In this document: piece by piece, positions 15,285-22,436 of the stretch
How the letters are laid out: every line of letters starts with the position of its first letter
How positions within the stretch are numbered: the stretch's first letter is position 1
Source: Verrucomicrobiota bacterium
Lineage (GTDB): Bacteria; Verrucomicrobiota; Verrucomicrobiia; Opitutales; Opitutaceae
NCBI GenBank assembly: GCA_023433275.1
Contig: JAEZDN010000137.1
Span: forward strand, 1 to 26,669
Reading direction: 5' to 3'
Length of the DNA stretch: 26,669 nucleotides
Made by a program: the position numbers and the translations under genes
Notes under the pieces: model-generated
Databases searched by the model: none
Told to the model about the DNA's origin: nothing
Seen by the model: only the letters and a program-made list of their open reading frames with translations

Positions 15285-15836
15285 TCAATTCCCCAAGCCC
15301 GCGAACTTCCACTCGTTCGCCTCATCCTCGGGCGCGCCGCTGTAACGCATGAGCGCCTTCAGGAAGAACGGTCCCTTGATCGCCTCGGGAAACGACTGCG
15401 CGAGCAGCTTGGCCAGGCCGGGATCCTCGTTGCGCGTGACCAGGCACACGATGCGCTTTTGGTTTCCCGAAACCGGCACCGCCTTGTAGACGGTGAAACC
15501 GGAACTGATCATCGTGCGCGGCACCGTGCCGCCGATCACCACGGCGACGTCATAGGTGCCCGTGCCCAGGCCCCAGCCCGCGCGCTGGGCGTCGAGCTTC
15601 ACCGGCTTGATCGGCGTGGGCATGTTGCACAACTGGCTCATCTCAAAACTCAGGCTTTCCTTGAACGCATCGTGCAACGCGTCGCTCGCCGGATTCTTCC
15701 GGTCGAGGTCCACCACCGCCAGCGAGAGCGCGCGGCTGGCCGCGACCTTCACGACTTCGGTGTCACCCGCCACCAGCTGCGGGAGCGAGAGTGCGGACAG
15801 GAGGGTTAACAGGCAAACAGGGCGAAGAGTGTTCAT
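15285..15836 (-). CDS. Secreted protein of unknown function, possibly binding-protein-like
   Basis: The ATG at 15836 gives a 183-residue protein with a clear signal peptide (MNTLRPVCLLTLLSALSLPQ, cleavage near LVAG). I do not recognise a family. The mature part has an N-terminal VVKVAASRALSLAVVDLD, a central YDVAVVIGGTVPRTMISSGF and a late RIVCLVTRNEDPGLAKLLAQ. The phrase order (YDV-, then an appeal to surface-exposed loops) loosely recalls a small periplasmic solute-binding fold, but I cannot support that firmly. Two cysteines (about 70 and 141) could pair. It converges with the SanA-like gene and diverges from the sugar-acid module, with a 177-bp divergent region containing a CTTAG hairpin and an AT-rich patch. 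Confidence 0.7.
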   Translation of the reverse strand: MNTLRPVCLLTLLSALSLPQLVAGDTEVVKVAASRALSLAVVDLDRKNPASDALHDAFKESLSFEMSQLCNMPTPIKPVKLDAQRAGWGLGTGTYDVAVVIGGTVPRTMISSGFTVYKAVPVSGNQKRIVCLVTRNEDPGLAKLLAQSFPEAIKGPFFLKALMRYSGAPEDEANEWKFAGLGN

Positions 15837-15887
15837 GACAGGACGGGGTTGGGGTTTTGAATACCTGCTTATCGGCACGATCATCCC

Positions 15888-15900
15888 CGGGCTTAGCCCG
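15888..15900. repeat. CTTAG-centred palindrome
   Basis: CGGGCTTAGCCCG is a perfect 6-1-6 palindrome in the divergent region between the secreted-protein gene (minus) and the KdaD-like gene (plus). It shares the CTTAG core with the hairpin after sufT. About 30 bases further on, CAATTATTATAACGG (near 15930-15945) is the only AT-rich patch and could hold a -10 element for the KdaD-like gene, but I see no convincing -35. Confidence 0.4.
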
Positions 15901-16013
15901 AATCCCCGCGCTCCCGGGTCGCCGGCCCGTCAATTATTATAACGGCATGGCGCCCCGATGCCACAGCCCCGGCTGGACTTTCCCCGGCGCCTCGGCGTTC
16001 CTTGCCCACCCCC

Positions 16014-16838
16014 ATGATCCGACTCTTCAACGATTCCCGCGGCCTCATCCTCGAACAAGCCGGCGCCGCCCGACGCGCCGCCGACCTTTCGCTCGATTCC
16101 GTGTTTCTCGCGGATGACCCCGCGGCCCTCGTGCGCTCCGCGTGGGAGACCGGCCAGCCCGCCGAACTGCCCGCCCAACCAGGCGCGCCCATCGGCACCC
16201 AGGAAGTCTGGGCCGCCGGCGTCACTTATCTTCGCAGTCGCACCGCCCGCATGGAGGAATCCAAGGACGCCGGGGGCGGCACGTTCTACGACAAGGTCTA
16301 CCACGCCGACCGCCCCGAGCTGTTCTTCAAGGGCTCACCCCACCGCGTTGCCGGACCGGGCACACCCGTGCGCATCCGCGGCGACTCGAAGTGGAACGTC
16401 CCCGAGCCCGAGCTCACCCTCGCAATCAACCATCGCGGCAAAATCTTCGGTTACACGGTCGGCAACGACATGAGCTCGCGCGACATCGAGGGCGAGAACC
16501 CCCTCTATCTCCCGCAAGCCAAGGTGTACGATCGCTCCACCGGCCTGGGCCCCTGCCTCCTCATCACGGAAGAACCGCTGCCGCCGACCACCACCATCGC
16601 CATCGAAATCCGCCGCGATGGCGCGGCCGCGTTCAGCGGCTCGACCCAGATCAGCCAGATCAAGCGCACGTTTCCCGAACTCGCTGAATTCCTCTTCCGC
16701 GACAATTCATTCCCGCGCGGCGCATACCTGATGACCGGCACCGGCATCGTGCCGCCCGATGCCTTCACCCTGCGCGCCGGCGACGAAATCCGCATCACGA
16801 TCGAACCCATCGGGACGCTGGTGAATACGGTGGCGTGA
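16014..16838 (+). CDS. FAH-family 2-keto-3-deoxy-pentonate dehydratase (KdaD-like)
   Basis: This 274-residue protein belongs to the fumarylacetoacetate hydrolase superfamily. It fits the subgroup of 2-keto-3-deoxy-D-arabinonate/xylonate dehydratases (COG3970): GVTYLRSRTARMEESKDA, then YDKVYHADRPELFFKG, DSKWNVPEPELTLAIN, GYTVGNDMSSRDIEGENP and LYLPQAKVYDRSTGLGPC. The metal-binding acidic residues are in PEPEL and GNDMSSRD. Such enzymes convert 2-dehydro-3-deoxy-pentonate to 2,5-dioxopentanoate (2-oxoglutarate semialdehyde). The following gene is a D-xylonate dehydratase, which makes exactly this type of substrate; the pairing supports the call. The ATG at 16014 is preferred to the TTG at 16002. 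The alternative is a generic FAH hydrolase, but the family wording fits KdaD better. Confidence 0.82.
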   Translation: MIRLFNDSRGLILEQAGAARRAADLSLDSVFLADDPAALVRSAWETGQPAELPAQPGAPIGTQEVWAAGVTYLRSRTARMEESKDAGGGTFYDKVYHADRPELFFKGSPHRVAGPGTPVRIRGDSKWNVPEPELTLAINHRGKIFGYTVGNDMSSRDIEGENPLYLPQAKVYDRSTGLGPCLLITEEPLPPTTTIAIEIRRDGAAAFSGSTQISQIKRTFPELAEFLFRDNSFPRGAYLMTGTGIVPPDAFTLRAGDEIRITIEPIGTLVNTVA

Positions 16839-16889
16839 GCGCCAACCCAGCCTGGATTGAAAACGCTTCGGGCCGTCCGCCGTCGGCTC

Positions 16890-16972
16890 ATTTACGATTT
16901 ATGATTTATGATGTACGATTTCCGGAGCGCTCGCGTTGCCAAATCGTAAATCATAAATCGTAAATCATAAAT
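16890..16972. repeat. TTTAYGA heptad inverted repeat, forming a 32-bp-arm hairpin
   Basis: The left arm (16890-16921) is made of 7-base units TTTACGA, TTTATGA, TTTATGA, TGTACGA. The right arm (16941-16972) is its reverse complement with three mismatches in 32. The 19-base loop (CCGGAGCGCTCGCGTTGCC) is GC-rich and contains GAGCGCTC. The right arm ends three bases before the ATG of the xylonate dehydratase gene, where a Shine-Dalgarno would be expected. It stands out strongly as AT-rich DNA in GC-rich surroundings. Confidence 0.88.
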
Positions 16973-16975
16973 TCC

Positions 16976-18928
16976 ATGGACCCCATCCTCGATTCCGGCG
17001 ACGACGCGATCTACACGTTGCGCACCACCGCACCCGGCCCGACCGGCAGCCTGCCGCTCGATGCGGAGCGCCTGCGCCGCATGTCGAGCGGGGAACTCTT
17101 CGGCTGGACCCAGAACGCCGGCATGGGCTGGTCGCCCGCCGCGATGCTCGGCAAGCAATTCCTCATTCTCAGCACGCAGGGCGGCATCCGCGCACCCGAC
17201 GGCTCGCCGATCGCGCTCGGTTATCACACCGGCCATTGGGAGGTCGGTCTCCTGATGGAGGAAGCCGCCCGCGAATTCACCGCCGCCAAAGCAATTCCTT
17301 TCGCAGGCTACGTCAGCGATCCGTGTGACGGCCGCACCAATGGCACCAACGGCATGCTCGACAGCCTGCCTTACCGCAACGACGCCGCCATCGTGTTGCG
17401 GCGGCTGATCCGCTCGCTGCCGACTCGCCGCGGCGTGCTGGGAGTGGCCACCTGCGACAAGGGCCTGCCGGCGATGCTCATGGCCCTCGCCGGCTGTTCC
17501 GACCTTCCCACCATCCTCGTGCCCGGTGGCGTCACGCTGCTCGCGGAGGAAGCCGAGGACACCGGCAAAGTGCAGACCCTCGCCACGCGTTTCGCCCGCG
17601 ACGAGATTTCCCTCGAACATGCCGCCGAGATGGGCTGCAAGGCTTGCGGCTCGCCGGGCGGCGGCTGCCAGTTCATGGGCACGGCCGCCACCAGCCAGGT
17701 CGTGGCCGAGGCCCTGGGCCTTGCCCTGCCGCACGCGGCGCTCGCGCCGTCCGGCTCCCCCATCTGGCGCGACGTCGCCCGTCGCTCCGCCCGCGCCCTG
17801 CTCGCCCTCGACCGGGCCGGCACGACCAATCGCGATTTTCTCACCGACGATTCCATCCACAACGCGATGGTCTGCCACGCCGCTTTCGGCGGTTCGACCA
17901 ACCTGGTGCTCCACATCCCGGCCGTCGCCCACGCCGCCGGCCTGCGCCGGCCCACCGTGGACGACTGGGCCCGCGTCAATCGCGCCGTGCCGCGGATCGT
18001 GGACTCGTTGCCCAACGGCCCGCGACACTTTGCCACTGTCCAAGTCTACCTCGCCGGCGGCGTGCCTGAGGCGATGCTGCACCTGCGCGACCTCGGCCTG
18101 CTCAAGCTCGACGCGCGCACCGTCACGGGTCGTACCCTCGGCGAAAACCTCGCGTGGTGGGAAAAGAGCGAGCGCCGCAGCCGCCTGCGCGAGAAACTTC
18201 GTGGACTCGACGGCATCGATCCCGGCGAAGTGATCATGCCCGCCGCCCAAGCCCGGGCGCGCGGCCTCACCAGCACCGTCACTTTCCTCCGCGGCAATCT
18301 CGCGCCCGAGGGCGCGCTCGTGAAGAGCACCGCCATCGCCCCGCAGCTGATCAACCCCGACGGCATCTTCGTCCACGAGGGACCGGCGCGCGTGTTCACC
18401 AGCGAGAACCAGGCCATCGCCGCGCTGAAGGCCGGCTCCGTCAAGCCCGGCGACGTCATGGTGCTCGCCGGCATCGGTCCCGGTTGCGGCATGCCCGAGA
18501 CCTACCAGGTCACCTCCGCTCTCAAGCACGTGAAGGACGGGCAACGCATCGCCCTCATCACCGACGGACGATTTTCCGGTGTTTCCACGGGCGCGTGCAT
18601 CGGCCACATCAGTCCGGAAGCGTGGGCGGGCGGTCCGATCGGACGCCTCCGCGACGGCGACACGATCCGCCTCCGCGTGGATACGCGGAAGCTCGAGGGA
18701 TCCGTGGACGTCATTTCGCTCACTCCCGCGGAACTCTCGGCGCGCGCCGTCCATTCCGGCTTGGTGCCCAATCCTCACGTACCGTCGGATACCCGACTGT
18801 GGTCGGCCCTGCAGAATGCCAGCGGCGGCAGCTGGACCGGGTGCGTCTACGACGCCGACCGGATCAGCCATCTGCTCAAACTGGGCCTCGCAGCGGAAGC
18901 ATCAGCCGCAAAAGCACCCGCTCCCTGA
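16976..18928 (+). CDS. yjhG: D-xylonate dehydratase, YjhG/YagF type (IlvD/Edd family)
   Basis: This 650-residue protein matches the YjhG/YagF branch of the IlvD/Edd dehydratases in length and along the whole chain. N-terminal landmarks are IYTLRTTAPGPTGSLPLDAE and FGWTQNAGMGWSPAAM. YVSDPCDGRTNGTNGMLDSL, VATCDKGLPA and CKACGSPGGGCQFMGTA hold the cysteines that bind the Fe-S cluster. Later segments are HAAFGGSTNLVLHIPA, APEGALVKSTAI, and ITDGRFSGVSTGACIGH. The enzyme dehydrates D-xylonate to 2-dehydro-3-deoxy-D-xylonate. The KdaD-like gene upstream would use that product, so the pair forms a Weimberg-type step. In E. coli the neighbours are aldolases instead. No sugar dehydrogenase or transporter lies in the window. 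Its leader is occupied by a heptad hairpin and has no Shine-Dalgarno. Confidence 0.93.
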   Translation: MDPILDSGDDAIYTLRTTAPGPTGSLPLDAERLRRMSSGELFGWTQNAGMGWSPAAMLGKQFLILSTQGGIRAPDGSPIALGYHTGHWEVGLLMEEAAREFTAAKAIPFAGYVSDPCDGRTNGTNGMLDSLPYRNDAAIVLRRLIRSLPTRRGVLGVATCDKGLPAMLMALAGCSDLPTILVPGGVTLLAEEAEDTGKVQTLATRFARDEISLEHAAEMGCKACGSPGGGCQFMGTAATSQVVAEALGLALPHAALAPSGSPIWRDVARRSARALLALDRAGTTNRDFLTDDSIHNAMVCHAAFGGSTNLVLHIPAVAHAAGLRRPTVDDWARVNRAVPRIVDSLPNGPRHFATVQVYLAGGVPEAMLHLRDLGLLKLDARTVTGRTLGENLAWWEKSERRSRLREKLRGLDGIDPGEVIMPAAQARARGLTSTVTFLRGNLAPEGALVKSTAIAPQLINPDGIFVHEGPARVFTSENQAIAALKAGSVKPGDVMVLAGIGPGCGMPETYQVTSALKHVKDGQRIALITDGRFSGVSTGACIGHISPEAWAGGPIGRLRDGDTIRLRVDTRKLEGSVDVISLTPAELSARAVHSGLVPNPHVPSDTRLWSALQNASGGSWTGCVYDADRISHLLKLGLAAEASAAKAPAP

Positions 18929-19085
18929 TGTGCCCGACAGGAGTCCACCGAGGCGGAGGGTCCCCCCGCGCGCGTTGCCCCGGCTCCTGCCCTTGATTTG
19001 CATTTCACGGATCCCAGGGATGCGCGCCATTTCCGCCGCAATCGGATTTACAGCAGCGAAGTTTTGAAGCGTAGTCTGCCCCGCC

Positions 19086-19691
19086 ATGTCCAACCCCAGT
19101 CAGCCGGAGTTCTGGAACAAGCGCTACCTGCATGACGACACGCCCTGGGATCACGGTGGCATACCGGCTGATCTCCGCGCGTTTCTGAAAAAGAAGGGCA
19201 AGGGCGCCAGGGTCCTCATCCCCGGCTGCGGCTCGGGATATGAAATCAAGGCATTCGCCGAAGCCGGCTACGACGTCACGGCGATCGACTTCGCTCCCTT
19301 CGCCGTGGAGCGCGCCCGCCGCCTCGTGGGTCCGGCGCTGGCCGAACGGGTGTTGCACGGGGATTTCTTCCAACACGATTTTCCCGGCGAATCCTTTGAC
19401 GTGATTTATGAGCGTTCGTTCGTGTGCTCACTGCCGCCCGAACGCCGCCCCGCCTATCGCGACCGCCTGGCCCAACTCCTCAAGTACCGCGGCCTCCTGA
19501 TCGGCTATTATTACTACAACAAACCCTCGCTCCTGGAGGGCCCGCCGTACGGCTTCGCCTGGGGCACCGCGGACGAATTGTTCCAGCGCTATTTCCTCCT
19601 CGTGAAGGACGAACCGGTGAACGACTCGCTCCCACTCTTCGCCGGCCGCGAACGGTGGCAACACCGCCGGCGGACCTCGTTCCAGGATTAA
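19086..19691 (+). CDS. TPMT-like SAM-dependent methyltransferase
   Basis: This 201-residue class I methyltransferase matches the thiopurine S-methyltransferase-like family: EFWNKRYLHDDTPWDHGGIP at the N-terminus, the SAM motif I VLIPGCGSGYEIKAFAEAG (about 43-61), VTAIDFAPFAVERAR as motif II, LHGDFFQHDF, and DVIYERSFVCSLPPERRPAY. Family members methylate thiols, selenium or tellurium compounds, or halides; the substrate here cannot be told from sequence. The ATG at 19086 gives the normal start. The 157-bp gap after yjhG shows no gene, and the gene has no operon partner. The leader is CTGCCCCGCC. Confidence 0.85.
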   Translation: MSNPSQPEFWNKRYLHDDTPWDHGGIPADLRAFLKKKGKGARVLIPGCGSGYEIKAFAEAGYDVTAIDFAPFAVERARRLVGPALAERVLHGDFFQHDFPGESFDVIYERSFVCSLPPERRPAYRDRLAQLLKYRGLLIGYYYYNKPSLLEGPPYGFAWGTADELFQRYFLLVKDEPVNDSLPLFAGRERWQHRRRTSFQD

Positions 19692-19775
19692 GAGACGCTT
19701 CGCGGGCGAGACCTCCCGCGCTTCAGAGAGGGGCCACGGCGACCCCGCCGGGGTTGTCCTGGATCGAACCTGCGG

Positions 19776-19795
19776 GGTCGTCGCTCGCGACGACC
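19776..19795. repeat. Hairpin between convergent genes
   Basis: GGTCGTCG (19776-19783) pairs with CGACGACC (19788-19795) around CTCG, in the 158-bp gap between the methyltransferase gene (plus) and adenine deaminase (minus). The surrounding bases repeat CGACCCCGCC and GGGGTCG motifs. No T tract follows on either strand, so it is at best a weak or factor-dependent stop, or another small repeat. Confidence 0.4.
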
Positions 19796-19849
19796 CTGGC
19801 ACGAGGTCGAACCCAGGTCCGATCCCACAAGGAATAATGCCAACAAGTC

Positions 19850-21535
19850 CTACCCTTCCACCACCGGCACGAAGCCCCACTTCGTCGCGGAAAACAGGCC
19901 CCGATCGCTCAGCTTCAAATCCGGGATCACGAGCAGCGCCATGAACGAGAGTGTCATGAACGGCGCATCCAGCCGCGAGCCCAGGCGCTTGGCCGCGCGG
20001 TCCAGTTTGGTGTAGTTCGCCGCCACGACCCGGCCGTCGTCGGCCGACATCAATCCCGCAATCGGCAACGGCAACACCTGGTGACCGCGCCGGCCCACGA
20101 CGCTCAGCCCGCCGCGCGCCCCGATCACGAGGTTAACGGCCGCGGCCAGCGACGCATCGTCCACGCCCACCGCCACGATGTTGTGCGAGTCATGCGCGAC
20201 CGTCGAAGCCAGCGCTCCCGCCTTCAAGCCGAAGCCACGAATGAAACCGAGCGATACCGGCGCGCGCGGCGCGTATCGGTTGATGACGGCAATCTTCAGG
20301 ATGTCGCGCCTCGGGTCGGCCTGAACCGCGCCGTTCACCACCCGGAGCCTTTCGCGGCGGTGCCGCGTGATCAACTGACCATTGAGCACCTCGATGATGT
20401 TGCAGGTAGGGCGGGTCGTCATCGCCGACGAGCCGCCGCTCGGGTGGAGGAGTTGCCGTGCCGACACCGCGAACTCCTCCGCCTTCCGCGGCCTGGCCTT
20501 GAACCGGTTTGGTGTCTTGGACCGCTGACGCGACATCAGGCTCCGCCCATCCCGCGCCACCAATTGCCCGCCCAGATAGGTCCGGCGCACCTTCAAATTC
20601 CACCAGCCCTCGAAAACGATGAAATCCGCCGGGTCTCCTGGTCGCAGGAGTCCGACATCCAGCCCGTAATGTTCCACCGGGTTGACCGACGCGCAGCGCA
20701 GCACGTCGAAACGATCCGCTCCGCCGCGAATCGCTCGCCGCACGTGCTCGTCCAGGTGCCGGCGCATCAACAAATCCGGATGAAGATCGTCGCAACAAAA
20801 CATCAGGGAGTCCGCGTCGGTTTTCAGCAGCGGCGAGAGGGCCGCAAAATTCCGCGCCGCCGATCCCTCGCGAATCAACACCTTCATCCCCGCCGCCAAC
20901 TTGTCCCGCGCCTCGGGGAGCGTGAAACACTCGTGATCGGTCGTGATGCCCGCCGCCGCGTAGTTTTCCGCGTCCCGCCCGCGCAGGCCCGGCGCGTGCC
21001 CGTCCACGGCCTTGCCGAGTTCTTTCGCGGCGGCGATCATCGCCATCAGCCCCGGTTCGCGCGCGAGCACCCCGGGGAAATTCATGACCTCGCTCAGGTA
21101 CCGGATCTCGCGCCGGCCGAGCAACCGGCGAACCGCTTCGACATCGAGCGTGGCGCCCGCCGTTTCGAAAACGGTCGCCGGCACGCACGGCGGCGCGCCA
21201 AAGTTGAACTTGAACGACGTCCGCCGGCCATCGCGGATCATGTAATCCACGCCGGCGGCGCCCAGCACGTTGGCGATCTCATGCGGGTCCGAAACCGTGG
21301 CGACGGTGCCGTGCACCACCGACCAGCGCGCGAACTCCGCCGGCGGCAGCAAGGAGCTTTCAATATGGATATGCGCGTCCACCAGCCCCGGGGCGATGTA
21401 CCACCGCTCGCGCACGGATTGATCCTCGCTGACGCTCGTGATCCGTCCGCCCGCCCACTCCACCACCCCGGGAAAAATCCGGCGGGCGTGCAGGTCGACG
21501 ATCCGTCCCGCGAGTCGTTGCGTCCTTGCTTTCAC
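19850..21535 (-). CDS. ade: Adenine deaminase
   Basis: This 561-residue amidohydrolase converts adenine to hypoxanthine and ammonia in purine salvage. The metal motif is APGLVDAHIHIESSLL with His55, His57 and Glu59. Further family landmarks are TVATVSDPHEIANVLG, DGHAPGLRG, AAGITTDHECFTLPEA, FCCDDLHPDLL, RCASVNPVEHYGL, and the C-terminal STVAHDSHNIVAVG. The last is the AdeC-specific domain that separates this enzyme from other amidohydrolases. Length matches Bacillus and E. coli enzymes. No ATG fits; GTG at 21535 is the best start because the frame further upstream enters the divergent clpP gene. An Arg/Lys-rich segment (RSKTPNRFKARPRKAEEF) sits between the two domains. The gene is divergent from clpP across 93 bp. 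Confidence 0.94.
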   Translation of the reverse strand: MKARTQRLAGRIVDLHARRIFPGVVEWAGGRITSVSEDQSVRERWYIAPGLVDAHIHIESSLLPPAEFARWSVVHGTVATVSDPHEIANVLGAAGVDYMIRDGRRTSFKFNFGAPPCVPATVFETAGATLDVEAVRRLLGRREIRYLSEVMNFPGVLAREPGLMAMIAAAKELGKAVDGHAPGLRGRDAENYAAAGITTDHECFTLPEARDKLAAGMKVLIREGSAARNFAALSPLLKTDADSLMFCCDDLHPDLLMRRHLDEHVRRAIRGGADRFDVLRCASVNPVEHYGLDVGLLRPGDPADFIVFEGWWNLKVRRTYLGGQLVARDGRSLMSRQRSKTPNRFKARPRKAEEFAVSARQLLHPSGGSSAMTTRPTCNIIEVLNGQLITRHRRERLRVVNGAVQADPRRDILKIAVINRYAPRAPVSLGFIRGFGLKAGALASTVAHDSHNIVAVGVDDASLAAAVNLVIGARGGLSVVGRRGHQVLPLPIAGLMSADDGRVVAANYTKLDRAAKRLGSRLDAPFMTLSFMALLVIPDLKLSDRGLFSATKWGFVPVVEG

Positions 21536-21599
21536 GTGGGCCGACGATGCCCGGTGCGCCGGGCGAGGCAATCCCTCGGGTCGAAAAACTACTCGCAAA

Positions 21600-21613
21600 A
21601 CCGGCCTGCCGGT
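21600..21613. promoter_or_regulatory. Small palindrome in the ade-clpP divergent region
   Basis: ACCGGCCTGCCGGT is a 6-2-6 palindrome 15 bases before the clpP ATG, in a 93-bp region that must hold both divergent promoters. It could be an operator or chance in GC-rich DNA. I see no convincing -35/-10 pair. Confidence 0.25.
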
Positions 21614-21628
21614 ATTCCCTCTGTCCCC

Positions 21629-22282
21629 ATGTCCGCCCATAATCTTTCCCGCGACTATATGACCACCATCGTCCCGCGTCTCGATGATGACGATGACGAC
21701 GAGCGCGATGCCGAGACCCCAAAGCCCACCGTCACCCCGGTCGGCGCCCTGATCCAAAAGAAGTTCCTGGAACAGCGTAAGATCTTCCTGTGGGGCGCGG
21801 TCACCGACGAAACCGCCAAGGATCTCACGGAAAAACTGCTCTATCTCGAGGCCGTTGCCCCGGGCAAACCGATCACCTTCTACATGAACACGCCCGGCGG
21901 ATCCATCACCGCCGGCATGGCCGTGTACGACACCATCAAGTTGATTTCCTCCCCGGTGACCGTCGTCGTCACGGGCATGGCCGCCTCGATGGGCTCGATC
22001 CTCCTCTCCGCGCCGAAGAAGGGCAATCGCTACATCTACCCGCACGCCCGCGTGTTGATCCACCAGCCGCTGATCACCGGCCGCATGGTCGGTCCGGCCT
22101 CCGACATCAACATTCAGGCCAAGGAAATGGAAAAGCTCCGCACCGAGCTGAACCAGATCCTCGCCGCCGCCTCGGGCCAGCCTTACGAAAAGGTCGCCAA
22201 GGATTCCGACCGCGACTTCTACCTCAATGCCGAGGAAGCCATCGCCTACGGCCTGGCCGACCATATCGTGGACAAGATCTAA
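21629..22282 (+). CDS. clpP: ClpP-type serine protease, divergent paralogue with acidic N-terminus
   Basis: This 217-residue protein has the ClpP peptidase fold. The catalytic Ser120 is in GMAASMGS, His145 in RVLIHQPL (25 residues later, as in E. coli ClpP), and the third residue is an Asp of KDSDRDFYLNAEEAIAYGLAD. YMNTPGGSITAGMAVYDTI is the oxyanion-loop segment. The N-terminus differs from standard ClpP: instead of the SYDIYSRLL segment it has about 40 residues with DDDDDDERD, ending in PVGALIQKKFLEQRKIFL. That region normally forms the axial pore loops and the ATPase contact, so docking with ClpX or ClpA may be altered. No clpX or tig is adjacent, unlike canonical clpP. An ATG at 21659 is an alternative start that keeps the acidic run. 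An intrinsic terminator follows. Confidence 0.9.
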   Translation: MSAHNLSRDYMTTIVPRLDDDDDDERDAETPKPTVTPVGALIQKKFLEQRKIFLWGAVTDETAKDLTEKLLYLEAVAPGKPITFYMNTPGGSITAGMAVYDTIKLISSPVTVVVTGMAASMGSILLSAPKKGNRYIYPHARVLIHQPLITGRMVGPASDINIQAKEMEKLRTELNQILAAASGQPYEKVAKDSDRDFYLNAEEAIAYGLADHIVDKI

Positions 22283-22323
22283 AGGGAGCGAGCCGCCCCG
22301 GCGCGCCGCGATTCACCTTTTAT

Positions 22324-22354
22324 GGGGCGGGGTTCAGACCCCGCCCTTTTCTTT
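22324..22354 (+). terminator. Intrinsic terminator of clpP
   Basis: GGGCGGGGT (22325-22333) pairs perfectly with ACCCCGCCC (22338-22346) around TCAG and is followed by TTTTCTTT. This is a textbook factor-independent terminator, 43 bases after the clpP stop. On the opposite strand the bases after the stem are not T-rich, so it serves only the plus strand. It is the only clear intrinsic terminator in the window. Confidence 0.92.
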
Positions 22355-22436
22355 GCACGCAGCCGATGGGGCCAAGCCAGGGACCGGTCTCCGATCGATC
22401 CGCGCGCACATCCCCCGCAAACCCTTCCGCCGCTGC

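Noticed and set aside
16892..18871. 659-codon minus-strand frame over yjhG
   Set aside because: Antisense shadow whose tail translates the heptad repeat; the plus-strand protein is a full-length family match.
18902..19093. 63-codon minus-strand frame between yjhG and the methyltransferase gene
   Set aside because: Overlaps both neighbours, has no ribosome site and no recognisable features.
20081..21628. Plus-strand extension of clpP across the ade gene
   Set aside because: Antisense to adenine deaminase; only the part from 21629 matches ClpP.
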